Source: Nymphaea colorata (taxonomy: Eukaryota > Streptophyta > Magnoliopsida > Nymphaeales > Nymphaeaceae). From it: a DNA stretch of 64,000 nucleotides. Numbering within the stretch: the first letter of the stretch is position 1; every line of letters starts with the position of its first letter. Both the position numbers and the translations under genes were made by a program. Shown piece after piece: positions 24,076-34,500 of the stretch. Location of the stretch: positions 477,001 to 541,000 of the forward strand of contig NC_037468.1 of assembly GCF_008831285.2 (NCBI RefSeq), read 5' to 3'. Under the pieces are notes generated by a model, which was not told the DNA's origin, ran no database searches, and saw only the letters and a program-made list of their open reading frames with translations.

Positions 24076-24432
24076 ATGTCGGAATTTGCACCTATTCGTA
24101 TCTATTTAGTGATCAGTCCGCTAGTTTCTTTGATCCCACTCGGTGTTCCTTTTCCATTTGCTTCCAATAGTTCGACCTATCCAGACAAATTGTCGGCCCA
24201 CGAATGTGGTTTCGATCCTTCCGGTGATGCCAGAAGTCGTTCCGATATACGATTTTATCCGGTTTCTATTTTATTTATTATCCCTGATCCGGAAGTCACC
24301 TTTTCCTTTCCTTGGGCAGTACCTCCCAACAAGATTGATCTTTTTGGATCTTGGTCCATGATGGCCTTTTTATTGATTTTGACGATTGGATTTCTCTATG
24401 AATGGAAAAGGGGTGCTTCGGATCGGGAGTAA
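24076..24432 (+). CDS. nad3: NADH dehydrogenase subunit 3
   Basis: Subunit 3 of respiratory complex I, an inner-membrane protein that helps link the quinone site to the proton-pumping arm. The 118-codon length is exactly that of plant nad3. The start at 24076 (MSEFAPI) matches the family; an upstream in-frame ATG at 24070 is not needed. The conserved loop HECGFDPSGDARSRSDIRFYPVSILFI is present, with the Cys of ECGFDP, and the gene ends KRGASDRE. Many codons are pre-edited forms: Ser or Pro where the protein has Leu or Phe (for example VISPLVSLIPLGVPFPF), and the final SDRE where LDWE is usual. rps12 follows after 52 bp, the conserved nad3-rps12 transcription unit of seed plants. Confidence 0.97.
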   Translation: MSEFAPIRIYLVISPLVSLIPLGVPFPFASNSSTYPDKLSAHECGFDPSGDARSRSDIRFYPVSILFIIPDPEVTFSFPWAVPPNKIDLFGSWSMMAFLLILTIGFLYEWKRGASDRE

Positions 24433-24484
24433 CCACTAGTGAGTGATAGGGCGAAAAGAGGGGGGAAGGACAAAGGAAAGAGCG

Positions 24485-24868
24485 ATGCCTACATTAAATC
24501 AATTGATTCGTCATGGTAGAGAAGAAAAACGGCGCACGGACCGTACTCGAGCTTCGGATCAATGTCCCCAGAAGCAAGGAGTACGCCCGCGTGTTCCGAC
24601 GAGAACACCGAAAAAACCTAATTCAGCTCTACGTAAGATAGCCAAAGTACGGTTGAGCAATCGACATGATATATTTGCTCACATTCCGGGCGAAGGTCAT
24701 AATTCGCAGGAACATCCTATGGTGTTAATCAGAGGAGGTAGAGTGAAAGATTCGCCAGGTGTGAAATCCCATCGTATTCGAGGAGTCAAGGATTTGCTGG
24801 GAATTCCGGATCGAAGAAGGGGCAGATCTAAATATGGTGCGGAAAGACCAAAACCAAAAGAGAGATGA
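24485..24868 (+). CDS. rps12: Mitochondrial ribosomal protein S12
   Basis: Protein of the small mitoribosomal subunit at the decoding centre. The start at 24485 ([16 protein letters not shown]) is the family start; the 14 codons open upstream are spacer. The signature [19 protein letters not shown] and the loop [12 protein letters not shown] are intact, and the core reaches [16 protein letters not shown]. Length is 127 codons, two more than the usual 125, because the tail reads KPKPKER instead of the short KPKSI type. Editing is clearly required: RPRVPTRTP stands where the protein has CLRVSTRTP, and SHRIRG where SHCIRG is expected. It is almost certainly co-transcribed with nad3. Confidence 0.97.
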   Translation: MPTLNQLIRHGREEKRRTDRTRASDQCPQKQGVRPRVPTRTPKKPNSALRKIAKVRLSNRHDIFAHIPGEGHNSQEHPMVLIRGGRVKDSPGVKSHRIRGVKDLLGIPDRRRGRSKYGAERPKPKER

Positions 24869-25770
24869 ATGGAAGATGCCTCTGGATTAACGATTCGAAG
24901 TCCCAGTGTACTGCCCAATCTCAATGTAGCCTGATAGGGATCCTTTGATTGTTTCGGTGGCCCTTGATGCCATGCCAGGCACGCCACCTTCCGACGAATG
25001 CCGCAAAGGTAGGTCTTTTTTTCTTCACACTACAAGAGCAGAAAGAGCAGTGGATGAATCTGTTTGCCAGCTCGGCGAATGTCTTGATAGAGCCGGGCTC
25101 CAACGAGATGAACCATTCCAGGTAGGTTAGACTTCTCTGGAACAAGCGAATGAGCAGCGGATCTTCAGTGGCCCGTTGCTGAAGGAGGTGGGCTTTTGGA
25201 TTGCCCGTGCTGGGGAAACTTGGTTTTTTGGAGGGGCCAACGAGCAAAGCGCTCGCCGCGAAGCGAGTGCTTGAGGTCAAAAGGCAAACTTCCGTCTGTG
25301 GGCCTGGCGATTTTAGCTTGAAGGTGCCGTAGCTGTGGGGGTCGAGGGGATTTTGAAAAGTGGTTTGAGGCCCTGCTGACGCATGAGCTGCTGGCGGAGC
25401 TTGATGTGCTGACGCACCCTTGGCCGGCCTGGAAGCCGGATGGTCCAGCGGGAGTGCAGTGATCCGGTTCGATGGTCCCCGGGATGTTTATCCCGGTCTT
25501 GTGCATAATACCATCCCATTCCGATAGAAGGGGACGGGACAGGCGGTTGGGTGGGAGATCAAAATAGGAGTTGAGTCAGGTCAGCGATAACCTGAATTCT
25601 CCCTCATTCGGGCGGAAATCTACGAGGTCCATACTACTGAACTTCACGGAAACCGGCAGGAGGGTCCGTTAGGGCTTCAGGGTTTGATGGGTTGAGCGGG
25701 CTTGGGGCATTTGTTTCCAATCTGAGTTTCCGGTACGAGCCATTTTCAAAGTCAAGGTCAGCGCACATGT
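24869..25770. other. Spacer between rps12 and array 2
   Basis: No gene is recognised. Opposed frames at 24921-25280 and 25165-25506 (minus) overlap with no family resemblance. Edge-motif words (CAAAGCGCTCGCC, GCGAAGCGAGTGC) occur at about 25235-25272, before the shared entry sequence of array 2. Confidence 0.5.
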
Positions 25771-25970
25771 CAGCGTACATGACTTTGCTTTGCATTTCAT
25801 CAAAGTGGCTCATGAATCCAAAGCGAAGCATTCAAAGCTTTTGGTTGGAACATCAATTTGCAATTGTCATGGATTTTTGAAGGCATACAATTTGTTGTAT
25901 GGAAAATGGCATCTTTTTGGTATAGTGAGTACTCATGTTGGTATGGTGAGCACTAATGGCATTTGTTTGT
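25771..25970. repeat. Array entry sequence, type II, copy 1
   Basis: These 200 bp recur at 50028-50227 in front of array 4a, with no difference found by eye. The segment holds GTACATGACTTTGCTTTGC, then CATCAATTTGCAATTGTCAT, and runs into the first array modules (GGTATGGTGAGCACTAATGG). Its last third is also shared with the start of array 1b at 15110-15200. Confidence 0.9.
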
Positions 25971-28900
25971 CAAGTGAGTACTAATGGCATTTGTTTGTAC
26001 AGTGAGTACTAATGGCATACAATTGCAATGAGTCTTCATCTTTCAAGAAGAATCAGTCCTGACCTTTCAAGACAGTCTTAACCTTTCCATTTTTGGTCAG
26101 GTGAGTACTAATGGCATACAATTGCAATTGGTCCTGTCCTTCCATCAAAAGTCCTGACCTTTCAAGACAGTCTTGACCTTTTTGGTAAGGTTAGTCCTGA
26201 CTGTGAAAGACAGTCTTGACCTTTTTGATAAGGTCAGTCCTGACTGTGAAATACAGTCTTGACCAGAAGAATCAGTCCTGATCAGATAGTCTTGATCTTT
26301 TTGGTAAGGTCAGTCCTGACTTTGAAAGACAGTCTTGACCTTTCAAGAAGAATCAGTCCTGATCAGATAGTCTTGATCTTTTTGGTAAGGTCAGTCCTGA
26401 CTTTGAAAGACAGTCTTGACCAGAAGAATCAGTCCTGATCAGATAGTCTTGATCTTTTTGGTAAGGTTAGTCCTGACTGTGAAAGACAGTCTTGACCTTT
26501 TTGATAAGGTGAGTACTGATGACATACAAATGAGTCTTGATGGTCATTCCTCAATCATTCTCATTAGTCCTGACCTTTCATAGTCTTGACCTTTCAAGAA
26601 GAATCAGTCCTGACCTTTCAAGACAGTCTTGACCTTTCCATTTTTGGTCAGGTGAGTACTAATGGCATACAATTGCAATTGGTCCTGTCCTTCCATCAAA
26701 AGTCCTGACCTTTCAAGACAGTCTTGACCTTTTTGGTCAGGTTAGTCCTGACTTTGAAAGACAGTCTTGACCTTTTTGATAAGGTCAGTCCTGACTGTGA
26801 AATACAGTCTTGACCTTTTTGATAAGGTGAGTACTAATGGCATACAATTGCAATTGGTCCTGTCCTTCCATAATCAGTCCTGACCTTTCAAGAAGAATGA
26901 GTCCTGACCTTTCAAGACAGTCTTGACCTTTCCATTTTTGGTCAGGTGAGTACTAATGGCATACAATTGCAATTGGTCCTGTCCTTCCATCAAAAGTCCT
27001 GACCTTTCAAGACAGTCTTGATCTTTTTGGTAAGGTCAGTCCTGACTGTGAAAGACAGTCTTGACCAGAAGAATCAGTCCTGATCAGATAGTCTTGATCT
27101 TTTTGGTAAGGTCAGTCCTGACTTTGAAAGACAGTCTTGACCTTTTTGATAAGGTGAGTACTGATGACATACAAATGAGTCTTGTATGGTCAGGTGAGTA
27201 CTAATGGCATACAATTGCAATTGGTCCTGTCCTTCCATAATCAGTCCTGACCTTTCAAGACAGTCTTGACCAGAAGAATCAGTCCTGACCTTTCAAGACA
27301 GTCTTGACCTTTTTGGTAAGGTCAGTCCTGACCTTGAAATACAGTCTTGACCAGAAGAATCAGTCCTGATCAGATAGTCTTGATCTTTTTGGTAAGGTTA
27401 GTCCTGACTGTGAAAGACAGTCTTGACCTTTTTGATAAGGTCAGTACTGATTTCAAGACAGTCTTGACCTTTCCATTTTTGGTCAGGTGAGTACTAATGG
27501 CATACAATTGCAATTGGTCCTGTCCTTCCATCAAAAGTCCTGACCTTTCAAGACAGTCTTGACCTTTTTGGTAAGGTCAGTCCTGACTGTGAAATACAGT
27601 CTTGACCAGAAGAATCAGTCCTGATCAGATAGTCTTGATCTTTTTGGTAAGGTCAGTCCTGACTTTGAAAGACAGTCTTGACCTTTTTGATAAGGTGAGT
27701 ACTGATGACATACAAATGAGTCTTGTATGGTAAGGTGAGTTCTGACTTTTCCTCACGAATTCTCATTAGTCCTGACCTTTCAGAGTCTTGACCGGAAAGT
27801 AGTCCTGTCCATAATGAGTCCTCACCTGTTTTGGTATGGTGAGTACTCATGTTGGTATGGTGAGCACTAATGGCATTTGTTTGTACAGTGAGTACTAATG
27901 GCATTTGTTTGTCAAGTGAGTACTAATGGCATTTGTTTGTCAAGTGAGTACTAATGGCATTTGTTTGTCAAGTGAGTACTAATGGCATTTGTTTGTCAAG
28001 TGAGTACTAATGGCATTGAATTGCAATGAGTCCTGACCTTTCTAAAATTATAATGAGTCCTGACCTGTTTGGTATGGTGAGTACTGATGACATACAAATG
28101 AGTCTTGTATGGTAAGGTGAGTCCTGACCTGTTTGGTATGGTGAGTACTGATGACATACAAATGAGTCTTGACCGGAAAGTCCTGACCTTTCAAGAAGAA
28201 TGAGTCCTGACCTTTCAAGACAGTCTTGACCTTTCAAGAAGAATCAGTCCTGACCTTTCAAGACAGTCTTGACCTTTTTGGTAAGGTCAGTCCTGACCTT
28301 GAAATACAGTCTTGACCAGAAGAATCAGTCCTGATCAGATAGTCTTGATCTTTTTGGTAAGGTTAGTCCTGACTTTGAAAGACAGTCTTGACCTTTTTGA
28401 TAAGGTCAGTACTGATTTCAAGACAGTCTTGACCTTTCCATTTTTGGTCAGGTGAGTACTAATGGCATACAATTGCAATTGGTCCTGTCCTTCCATCAAA
28501 AGTCCTGACCTTTCAAGACAGTCTTGACCTTTTTGGTAAGGTCAGTCCTGACTGTGAAAGACAGTCTTGACCAGAAGAATCAGTCCTGATCAGATAGTCT
28601 TGATCTTTTTGGTAAGGTTAGTCCTGACTTTGAAAGACAGTCTTGACCTTTTTGATAAGGTGAGTACTGATGACATACAAATGAGTCTTGACCTTTCAAA
28701 ACAGTCTTCATCTTTTTGGTATGGTGAGTACTGATGACATACAAATGAGTCTTGATGGTCATTCCTCAATCATTCTCATTAGTCCTGACCTTTCAGAGTC
28801 TTGACCTTTCCAGACAGTCCTGACCTGTTTTGGTATGGTGAGTACTAATGACATTGGTTTGTACAGTGAGTACTAATGACATTGGTTTGTCAAGTGAGTA

Positions 28901-30923
28901 CTAATGGCATTTGTTTGTCAAGTGAGAGACATACAATTTGTTGTCAAGTGAGTACTAATGGCATTTTGTTGTCAAGTGAGTACTAATGGCATTTGTTTGT
29001 CAAGTGAGTACTAATGGCATACAATTGTCATGAGTCCTGACCTTTCAAAAGGGTCCTGTCCTTTTAAGAAGAAGAAGTTCTGATCTTTCAAGACAGTCTT
29101 GATCTTTTTGGTAAGGTTAGTCCTGACTGTGAAAGACAGTCTTGACCTTTTTGATAAGGTGAGTTCTGACTTTTCCTCAATCATTCTCATTAGTCCTGAC
29201 CTTTCAGAGTCCTGACCTTTCAAAAGAGTCCTGTATGGAATCTGACTTTTCCTCAATCATTCTCATTAGTCCTGACCTTTCAGAGTCCTGACCTTTCAAA
29301 AGAGTCCTCACCTTTTTGGTATGGTGAGTACTGATGACATACAAATGAGTCTTGACCTTCCTGACCTTTCCATAATGAGTCCTGACCTTTCCATCTTTTT
29401 GGTATGGTGAGTACTAATGACATTGGTTTGTACAGTGAGTACTAATGGCATATGGAAAGTACTAATGGCATTTGTTTGCACAGTGAGTACTAATGGCATA
29501 TGGAAAGTACTAATGGCATTTTGTTGTCAAGTGAGAGACATACAATTTGTTGTCAAGTGAGTACTAATGGCATTTGTTTGTCAAGTGAGTACTAATGGCA
29601 TTGAATTGCAATTGGTCCTGTCCTTCCAGAATTAGTCCTGACCTTTCAAAAGAGTCCTGACCTTTCAAGAAGAATGAGTCCTGACCTTTCAAGACAGTCT
29701 TGACCTTTCAAAAGAGTCCTGACCTTCCTGACTTTTCCATAATGAGTCCTGACCTTTCAAGAAGAATCAGTCCTGACCTTTCAAGACAGTCTTGACCTTT
29801 TTGGTAAGGTCAGTCCTGACTGTGAAATACAGTCTTGACCAGAAGAATCAGTCCTGATCAGATAGTCTTGATCTTTTTGGTAAGGTTAGTCCTGACTTTG
29901 AAAGACAGTCTTGACCTTTTTGATAAGGTGAGTACTGATGACATACAAATGAGTCTTGACCTTTCAATCAAGTCCTCACCTTCCTGACTTTTCCATAATG
30001 AGTCCTGACCTTTCAAGAAGAATGAGTCCTGACCTTTCAAGACAGTCTTGACCTTTCAAGAAGAATCAGTCCTGACCTTTCAAGACAGTCTTGACCTTTT
30101 TGGTAAGGTCAGTCCTGACCTTGAAAGACAGTCTTGACCAGAAGAATCAGTCCTGATCAGATAGTCTTGATCTTTTTGGTAAGGTTAGTCCTGACTTTGA
30201 AAGACAGTCTTGACCTTTTTGATAAGGTCAGTACTGATTTCAAGACAGTCTTGACCTTTCCATTTTTGGTCAGGTGAGTACTAATGGCATACAATTGCAA
30301 TTGGTCCTGTCCTTCCATCAAAAGTCCTGACCTTTCAAGACAGTCTTGACCTTTTTGGTAAGGTCAGTCCTGACTGTGAAAGACAGTCTTGACCAGAAGA
30401 ATCAGTCCTGATCAGATAGTCTTGATCTTTTTGGTCAGGTTAGTCCTGACTTTGAAAGACAGTCTTGACCTTTTTGATAAGGTGAGTACTGATGACATAC
30501 AAATGAGTCTTGTATGGTCAGGTGAGTTCTGACTTTTATTCAATCATTCTCATTAGTCCTGACCTTTCAGAGTCTTGACCTTTCAAGAAGAATCAGTCCT
30601 GACCTTTCAAGACAGTCTTGACCTTTCCATTTTTGGTCAGGTGAGTACTAATGGCATACAATTGCAATTGGTCCTGTCCTTCCATCAAAAGTCCTGACCT
30701 TTCAAGACAGTCTTGACCTTTTTGGTAAGGTTAGTCCTGACTGTGAAAGACAGTCTTGACCTTTTTGATAAGGTCAGTCCTGACTTTGAAAGACAGTCTT
30801 GACCTTTTTGATAAGGTGAGTACTAATGGCATACAATTGCAATTGGTCCTGTCCTTCCATAATCAGTCCTGACCTTTCCATAACATTCAGGAAATCGTCA
30901 AAAGTGCTTCCATTGGTCTGAAT
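25971..30923 (+). repeat. Array 2: modular short-repeat array, orientation B
   Basis: About 5 kb of the same modules and the same higher-order blocks as array 1b. For example, the block around 27780-28030, with GACCGGAAAGTAGTCCTG and four tandem 28-bp units, closely matches 16430-16680. It ends with the same non-modular 40-bp tail (30884-30923) as array 1b (21221-21260). Arrays 1b and 2 thus share both their left start and right end, as expected if one is a rearranged copy of the other. Confidence 0.95.
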
Positions 30924-31536
30924 CAGAAAAAGAGGGCTTTGTTCTGACGTGACGTGACCTTCAGCAATTTGAAGTTGCGAGTGCTTTGACTATCAGACGT
31001 GCAAAGCCCACAAAGCACTCGCAAAGAGGGCTTTGCTCGTGACTTTGTTCGCTTTGCGAGTGCTTTGACTATCAAAGATCCGAGCTTCCATTCATTTTGT
31101 CCTGACTCACTAGGCGAAGGGTCTGATATTGCGTTTGCATACTCGACGAGAGAGAAATGAGATATGAGAGAGACGAGGGGTGAAAACCAATAAAAACATT
31201 AACGGATTTGGGATATGCAGATGGAAGAGATGCTTAGGAAGAGTACTACCTTTGTGTAGAATACATTGAATTGGTTAGGGAAAAGAGTTAGCTGTTGTTG
31301 CTGGAGCCAGTTCTCTTTTGTCTTTCTCGTGGCACGGTCAGAGTGACTGTTGGTGCTTGAATCGTGCTTTTGGTGGTTGGTGCGGTACTCGTGGTGGTGC
31401 TACGAGATGTTATCATAATTTCATAGATACGGATTGATCCCCCGTCAGAACTCAGGATCCGCGGATCCTTTTCATCTAATCACACACAGGTTGCTCTGTC
31501 ATTGTCTGATTTTTGGTTGTCTCCTTACGAAAAAGA
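30924..31536. other. Spacer upstream of nad5 with edge-motif copies
   Basis: Bases 30950-31070 contain repeated forms of the edge motif (AAAGCACTCGCAAAG, TTCGCTTTGCGAGTGC). The rest is presumed 5' flank of nad5. I see no clear promoter consensus that I would defend. Confidence 0.5.
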
Positions 31537-31766
31537 ATGTATCTACTTATAGTATTTTTGCCCCTGCTCGGCAGTTCCGTAGCAGGTGCTTTCGGACGTT
31601 TTCTAGGTGCAGAAGGAACCGCTATAATTACCACCGCGTGCGTTTCATTCTCTTCTATCTTATCTTTTCTTGCTTTTTATGAAGTAGCACCGGGAGCTAG
31701 TGCTTGCTATCTCAGAATTGCTCCATGGATCTCATCGGAAATGTTTGATGCTTCTTGGGGCTTCTT
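31537..31766 (+). CDS. nad5: NADH dehydrogenase subunit 5, exon 1
   Basis: Exon 1 (230 bp) of the large proton-pumping antiporter-like subunit of complex I. It starts at ATG 31537 ([20 protein letters not shown]), the family start, and ends at TT after DASWGF, so the last codon is split with exon 2. Eight upstream in-frame codons from 31513 are not part of the protein. Residues such as [12 protein letters not shown] show Pro where the edited protein has Leu. The usual exon length of 230 bp is kept, and together with exon 2 it gives 1446 bp, or 482 codons. The remaining exons (a 22-bp exon 3, then exons 4 and 5) are not seen in this window and must be joined by trans-splicing. Confidence 0.95.
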
Positions 31767-32581
31767 TGGCGACCGTGAAGTCACCGGATGAATTGCCGAG
31801 TAGATAGATCTGATCCGGACGCTGCAGTTGCTCCGCGGCGATACGGACTCGACCCGCTCCTACCCCCACCCCGGGGCACCATAGCATGTCGGGGATAAGG
31901 GGGATATACTGGACGTCACAACCCCCTTGGCGGCTGTGCCGCCCTGTGGAGTCGACGTTCCGAAGGCTCCACTTGACAGCCTTTCGATCGATACACAGTT
32001 GAGGAGGCCGATCACGAACGCTACAGGTGTGGGAGCGATCCTGGTCAGGGAAGGCTCAGACGGCGCCTCGCATATGGGTAGCAAGAGGGCGCTTATGCCC
32101 GGACGTGGGGCCTTATGGGGAAGGGCCCAGCCAATAGGGACAGCACACCCCCCACTGAAAGGCGCACCTCTGTATCGACGGCATCACTCTCAGGGTCTAG
32201 TCGGTGGAACCGGTGAACCACGCGAGCTGGTTAGATGCGTGGGGCAGAGGGCTCGTAGTACCCCCTTTTCTTGATCCAGCCTTTGATTCGCATCGGTAGT
32301 CAATCACCTACTCCAAAAATCCGGGGGCTGGCGCCTGCACTGTCAGGCGGTGGACAGGGAAGAAGGGGCCTAAGCACGGCAGATGCCGTACACTTGAGTG
32401 GCACAGGAAAGCGATACCGTACCCGTCGGTTCCCGCGGAAGATCAAGTTGGTGAGCCGTGTGATGGGAAACCTTCCAGCACGGTTCGGAGAGCACTGAAT
32501 ACGAATGAGAGGTTAACCACAACAAGGGGAGCTCGCTCGATTCGCAGATTGGTCCGACTCGTAATTCACTTCTGACCCCGT
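31767..32581 (+). other. nad5 group II intron 1 (cis-spliced)
   Basis: An 815-bp intron between nad5 exons 1 and 2. Domain V is visible at 32453-32488, starting GAGCCGTG with the complementary strand CACGGTTCGG. A possible domain VI hairpin lies between there and exon 2. The 5' end reads TGGCGACCG where group II introns typically begin GTGYG, and the 3' end reads CCCGT rather than AY. There is no maturase gene inside; an open frame at 31927-32274 is a chance frame in intron sequence. Confidence 0.85.
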
Positions 32582-33797
32582 GTTTGATAGCCCGACCGTA
32601 GTTATGTCAATTGTGGTTACATCCGTCAGTAGCTTGGTCCATCTTTATTCCATTTCATATATGTCCGAGGATCCGCATAGCCCTCGATTTATGTGTTATT
32701 TATCCATTCCTACTTTTTTTATGCCAATGTTGGTGACTGGAGATAACTCTCTTCAATTATTCCTGGGATGGGAGGGAGTAGGTCTTGCTTCCTATTTGTT
32801 AATTAATTTCTGGTCCACACGACTTCAGGCAGATAAAGCAGCTACTAAAGCTATGCCTGTCAATCGAGTAGGTGATTTTGGATTAGCTCCTGGGATTTCG
32901 GGTCGTTTTACTCTCTTTCAAACAGTAGACTCTTCCACCATTTTTGCTCGTGCTAGTGCCCCCAGAAATTCTTGGATTTCTCGCAATATGAGATGGCATG
33001 CCATAACTAACATTTGTATTTTACTTCTTATTGGTGCTGCTGGGAAATCTGCACAGATAGGATCGCATACTCGGTCACCCGATGCAATGGAGGGTCCCAC
33101 TCCAGTATCCGCTTCGATTCATGCAGCTACTACGGTAACAGCAGGCGTTTTCATGATAGCAAGGTGCTCCCCTTTATTTGAATACCCACCTACGGCTTTG
33201 ATTGTTATTACTTCTGCAGGAGCTACGACGTCATTCCTTGCGGCAACCACTGGAATCTTACAGAACGATCTCAAGAGGGTCATAGCTTATTCAACTCGTA
33301 GTCAATCAGGCTATATGATCTTTGCTTGCGGCATTCCCAACTATTCGGTTAGCGTCTTTCATTCAATGAATCACGCTTTTTTTAAAGCATTACTACTCTT
33401 GAGTGCAGGTCCGGTGATTCATGCCATGTCGGATGAGCAAGATATGCGGAAGATGGGGGGGCTTGCCTCCTCGTTCCCTTTCACCTATGCCATGATGCTC
33501 ATGGGCAGCTTATCTCTCATTGGATCTCCTTTTCTAACTGGATTTTATTCCAAAGATGTGATCTTAGAGCTCGCTTACACTAAATATACCATCAGTGGGA
33601 ACTTTGCTTTCTGGTTGGGAAGTGTCTCTGTCCTTTTCACTTCTTATTACTCTTTTCGTTCACTTTTTCTAACATTTCTAGTACCAACTAATTCATTCGG
33701 GCGAGACATCGTCAGATGTCATGATGCGCCCATTCCTATGGCCATTCCTTCAATACTTCTGGCTCTCGGGAGTCCCTTTGTAGGATACTTGGCCAAA
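32582..33797 (+). CDS. nad5: NADH dehydrogenase subunit 5, exon 2
   Basis: Exon 2 (1216 bp) encodes most of the transmembrane antiporter core. It opens with G plus TTTGATAGC, completing the split codon from exon 1. Conserved blocks include the [20 protein letters not shown] segment with its buried Glu, GKSAQIG followed by the [11 protein letters not shown] helix, [13 protein letters not shown] with its conserved Lys, and [11 protein letters not shown]. It ends at GYLAK before GTGTGACC, a normal group II 5' boundary. No stop interrupts it. Many codons look pre-edited, for example [12 protein letters not shown] where LHTWLPDAMEGP is expected, HAATTVTAG for HAATMVTAG, and STRSQSGYM for STCSQLGYM. 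This exon is therefore probably functional only after extensive C-to-U editing. Confidence 0.97.
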
Positions 33798-34500
33798 GTG
33801 TGACCCGTTAGCCCATAAGTCCGTACTTTGACGAAGCGGCTGTTGCTCACCCGACACGATCGTACGAGGTCACAATTCACCCAACACGATCATCCGGGGT
33901 GAACAAGAATTGGGGATCGGATGCGGGCGAAATTCCCGCCAATGACTGAGATGTTCAGTCGACTCCCTCCCCCTTTGTAGGGGGCCGGACCCCTACGAGT
34001 GAGCAGAAAAGGGAGGAGGAAAGAGGCCCTGGTGAACCGTCATAATCAGTGAACAAGTGTAAGCTTCGCTGCCCGACAGTATTCAGTACTGACCACACCG
34101 AGGGACAGGCCCTGAAGCGAAGGACGGGAACGAGCGGAATCAATGTGTTCCAATTTCTGGCCTTGCACCGACCATCCAATGGACCATGGACTAAACGGCC
34201 ACTGCCTGAAATGAAAGGACTATGTCCAGGGGACCGCCGCCCCCCACACAAGGTACATCTTGCGCCTATGGGCCGCTATAATTATCCAAGAAGACACTCG
34301 AAACTGGAAGGATAACCCACCCGGTGGACTGCCGAGCGTCCTACGACACAGGAGCGGGATTCTCTATCAAGCCAAGGCCGTGGGTTGGATGGCCAAGAGG
34401 GCCCACTTGGAGACTTGGGATCTCAGCAGGAAATGCGAAGGTAGCTTGCTGAAAGCCGGCCGGCCGATAGGCGAAGGAGAAGAAAAACGTGAAGTTCTGA
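33798..34500 (+). other. 5' half of the trans-spliced nad5 intron 2 (approximate end)
   Basis: Exon 2 is followed by GTGTGACCCG, the start of a group II intron. No further nad5 exon follows, which fits the trans-spliced arrangement of plant nad5, in which the tiny exon 3 is encoded elsewhere. The 3' limit of the half-intron transcript cannot be seen. No domain V is expected here and none is seen. Confidence 0.7.

Noticed and set aside
25692-30040. Similar open frames in array 2 and its edge (25692-25984, 27653-27904, 28007-28237).
   Set aside because: Same reason: they follow the DNA modules and appear in any array copy.
31927-32498. Plus-strand frames between nad5 exons as an intron maturase.
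   Set aside because: They are short, without RT or maturase motifs, and overlap the intron's structural domains.
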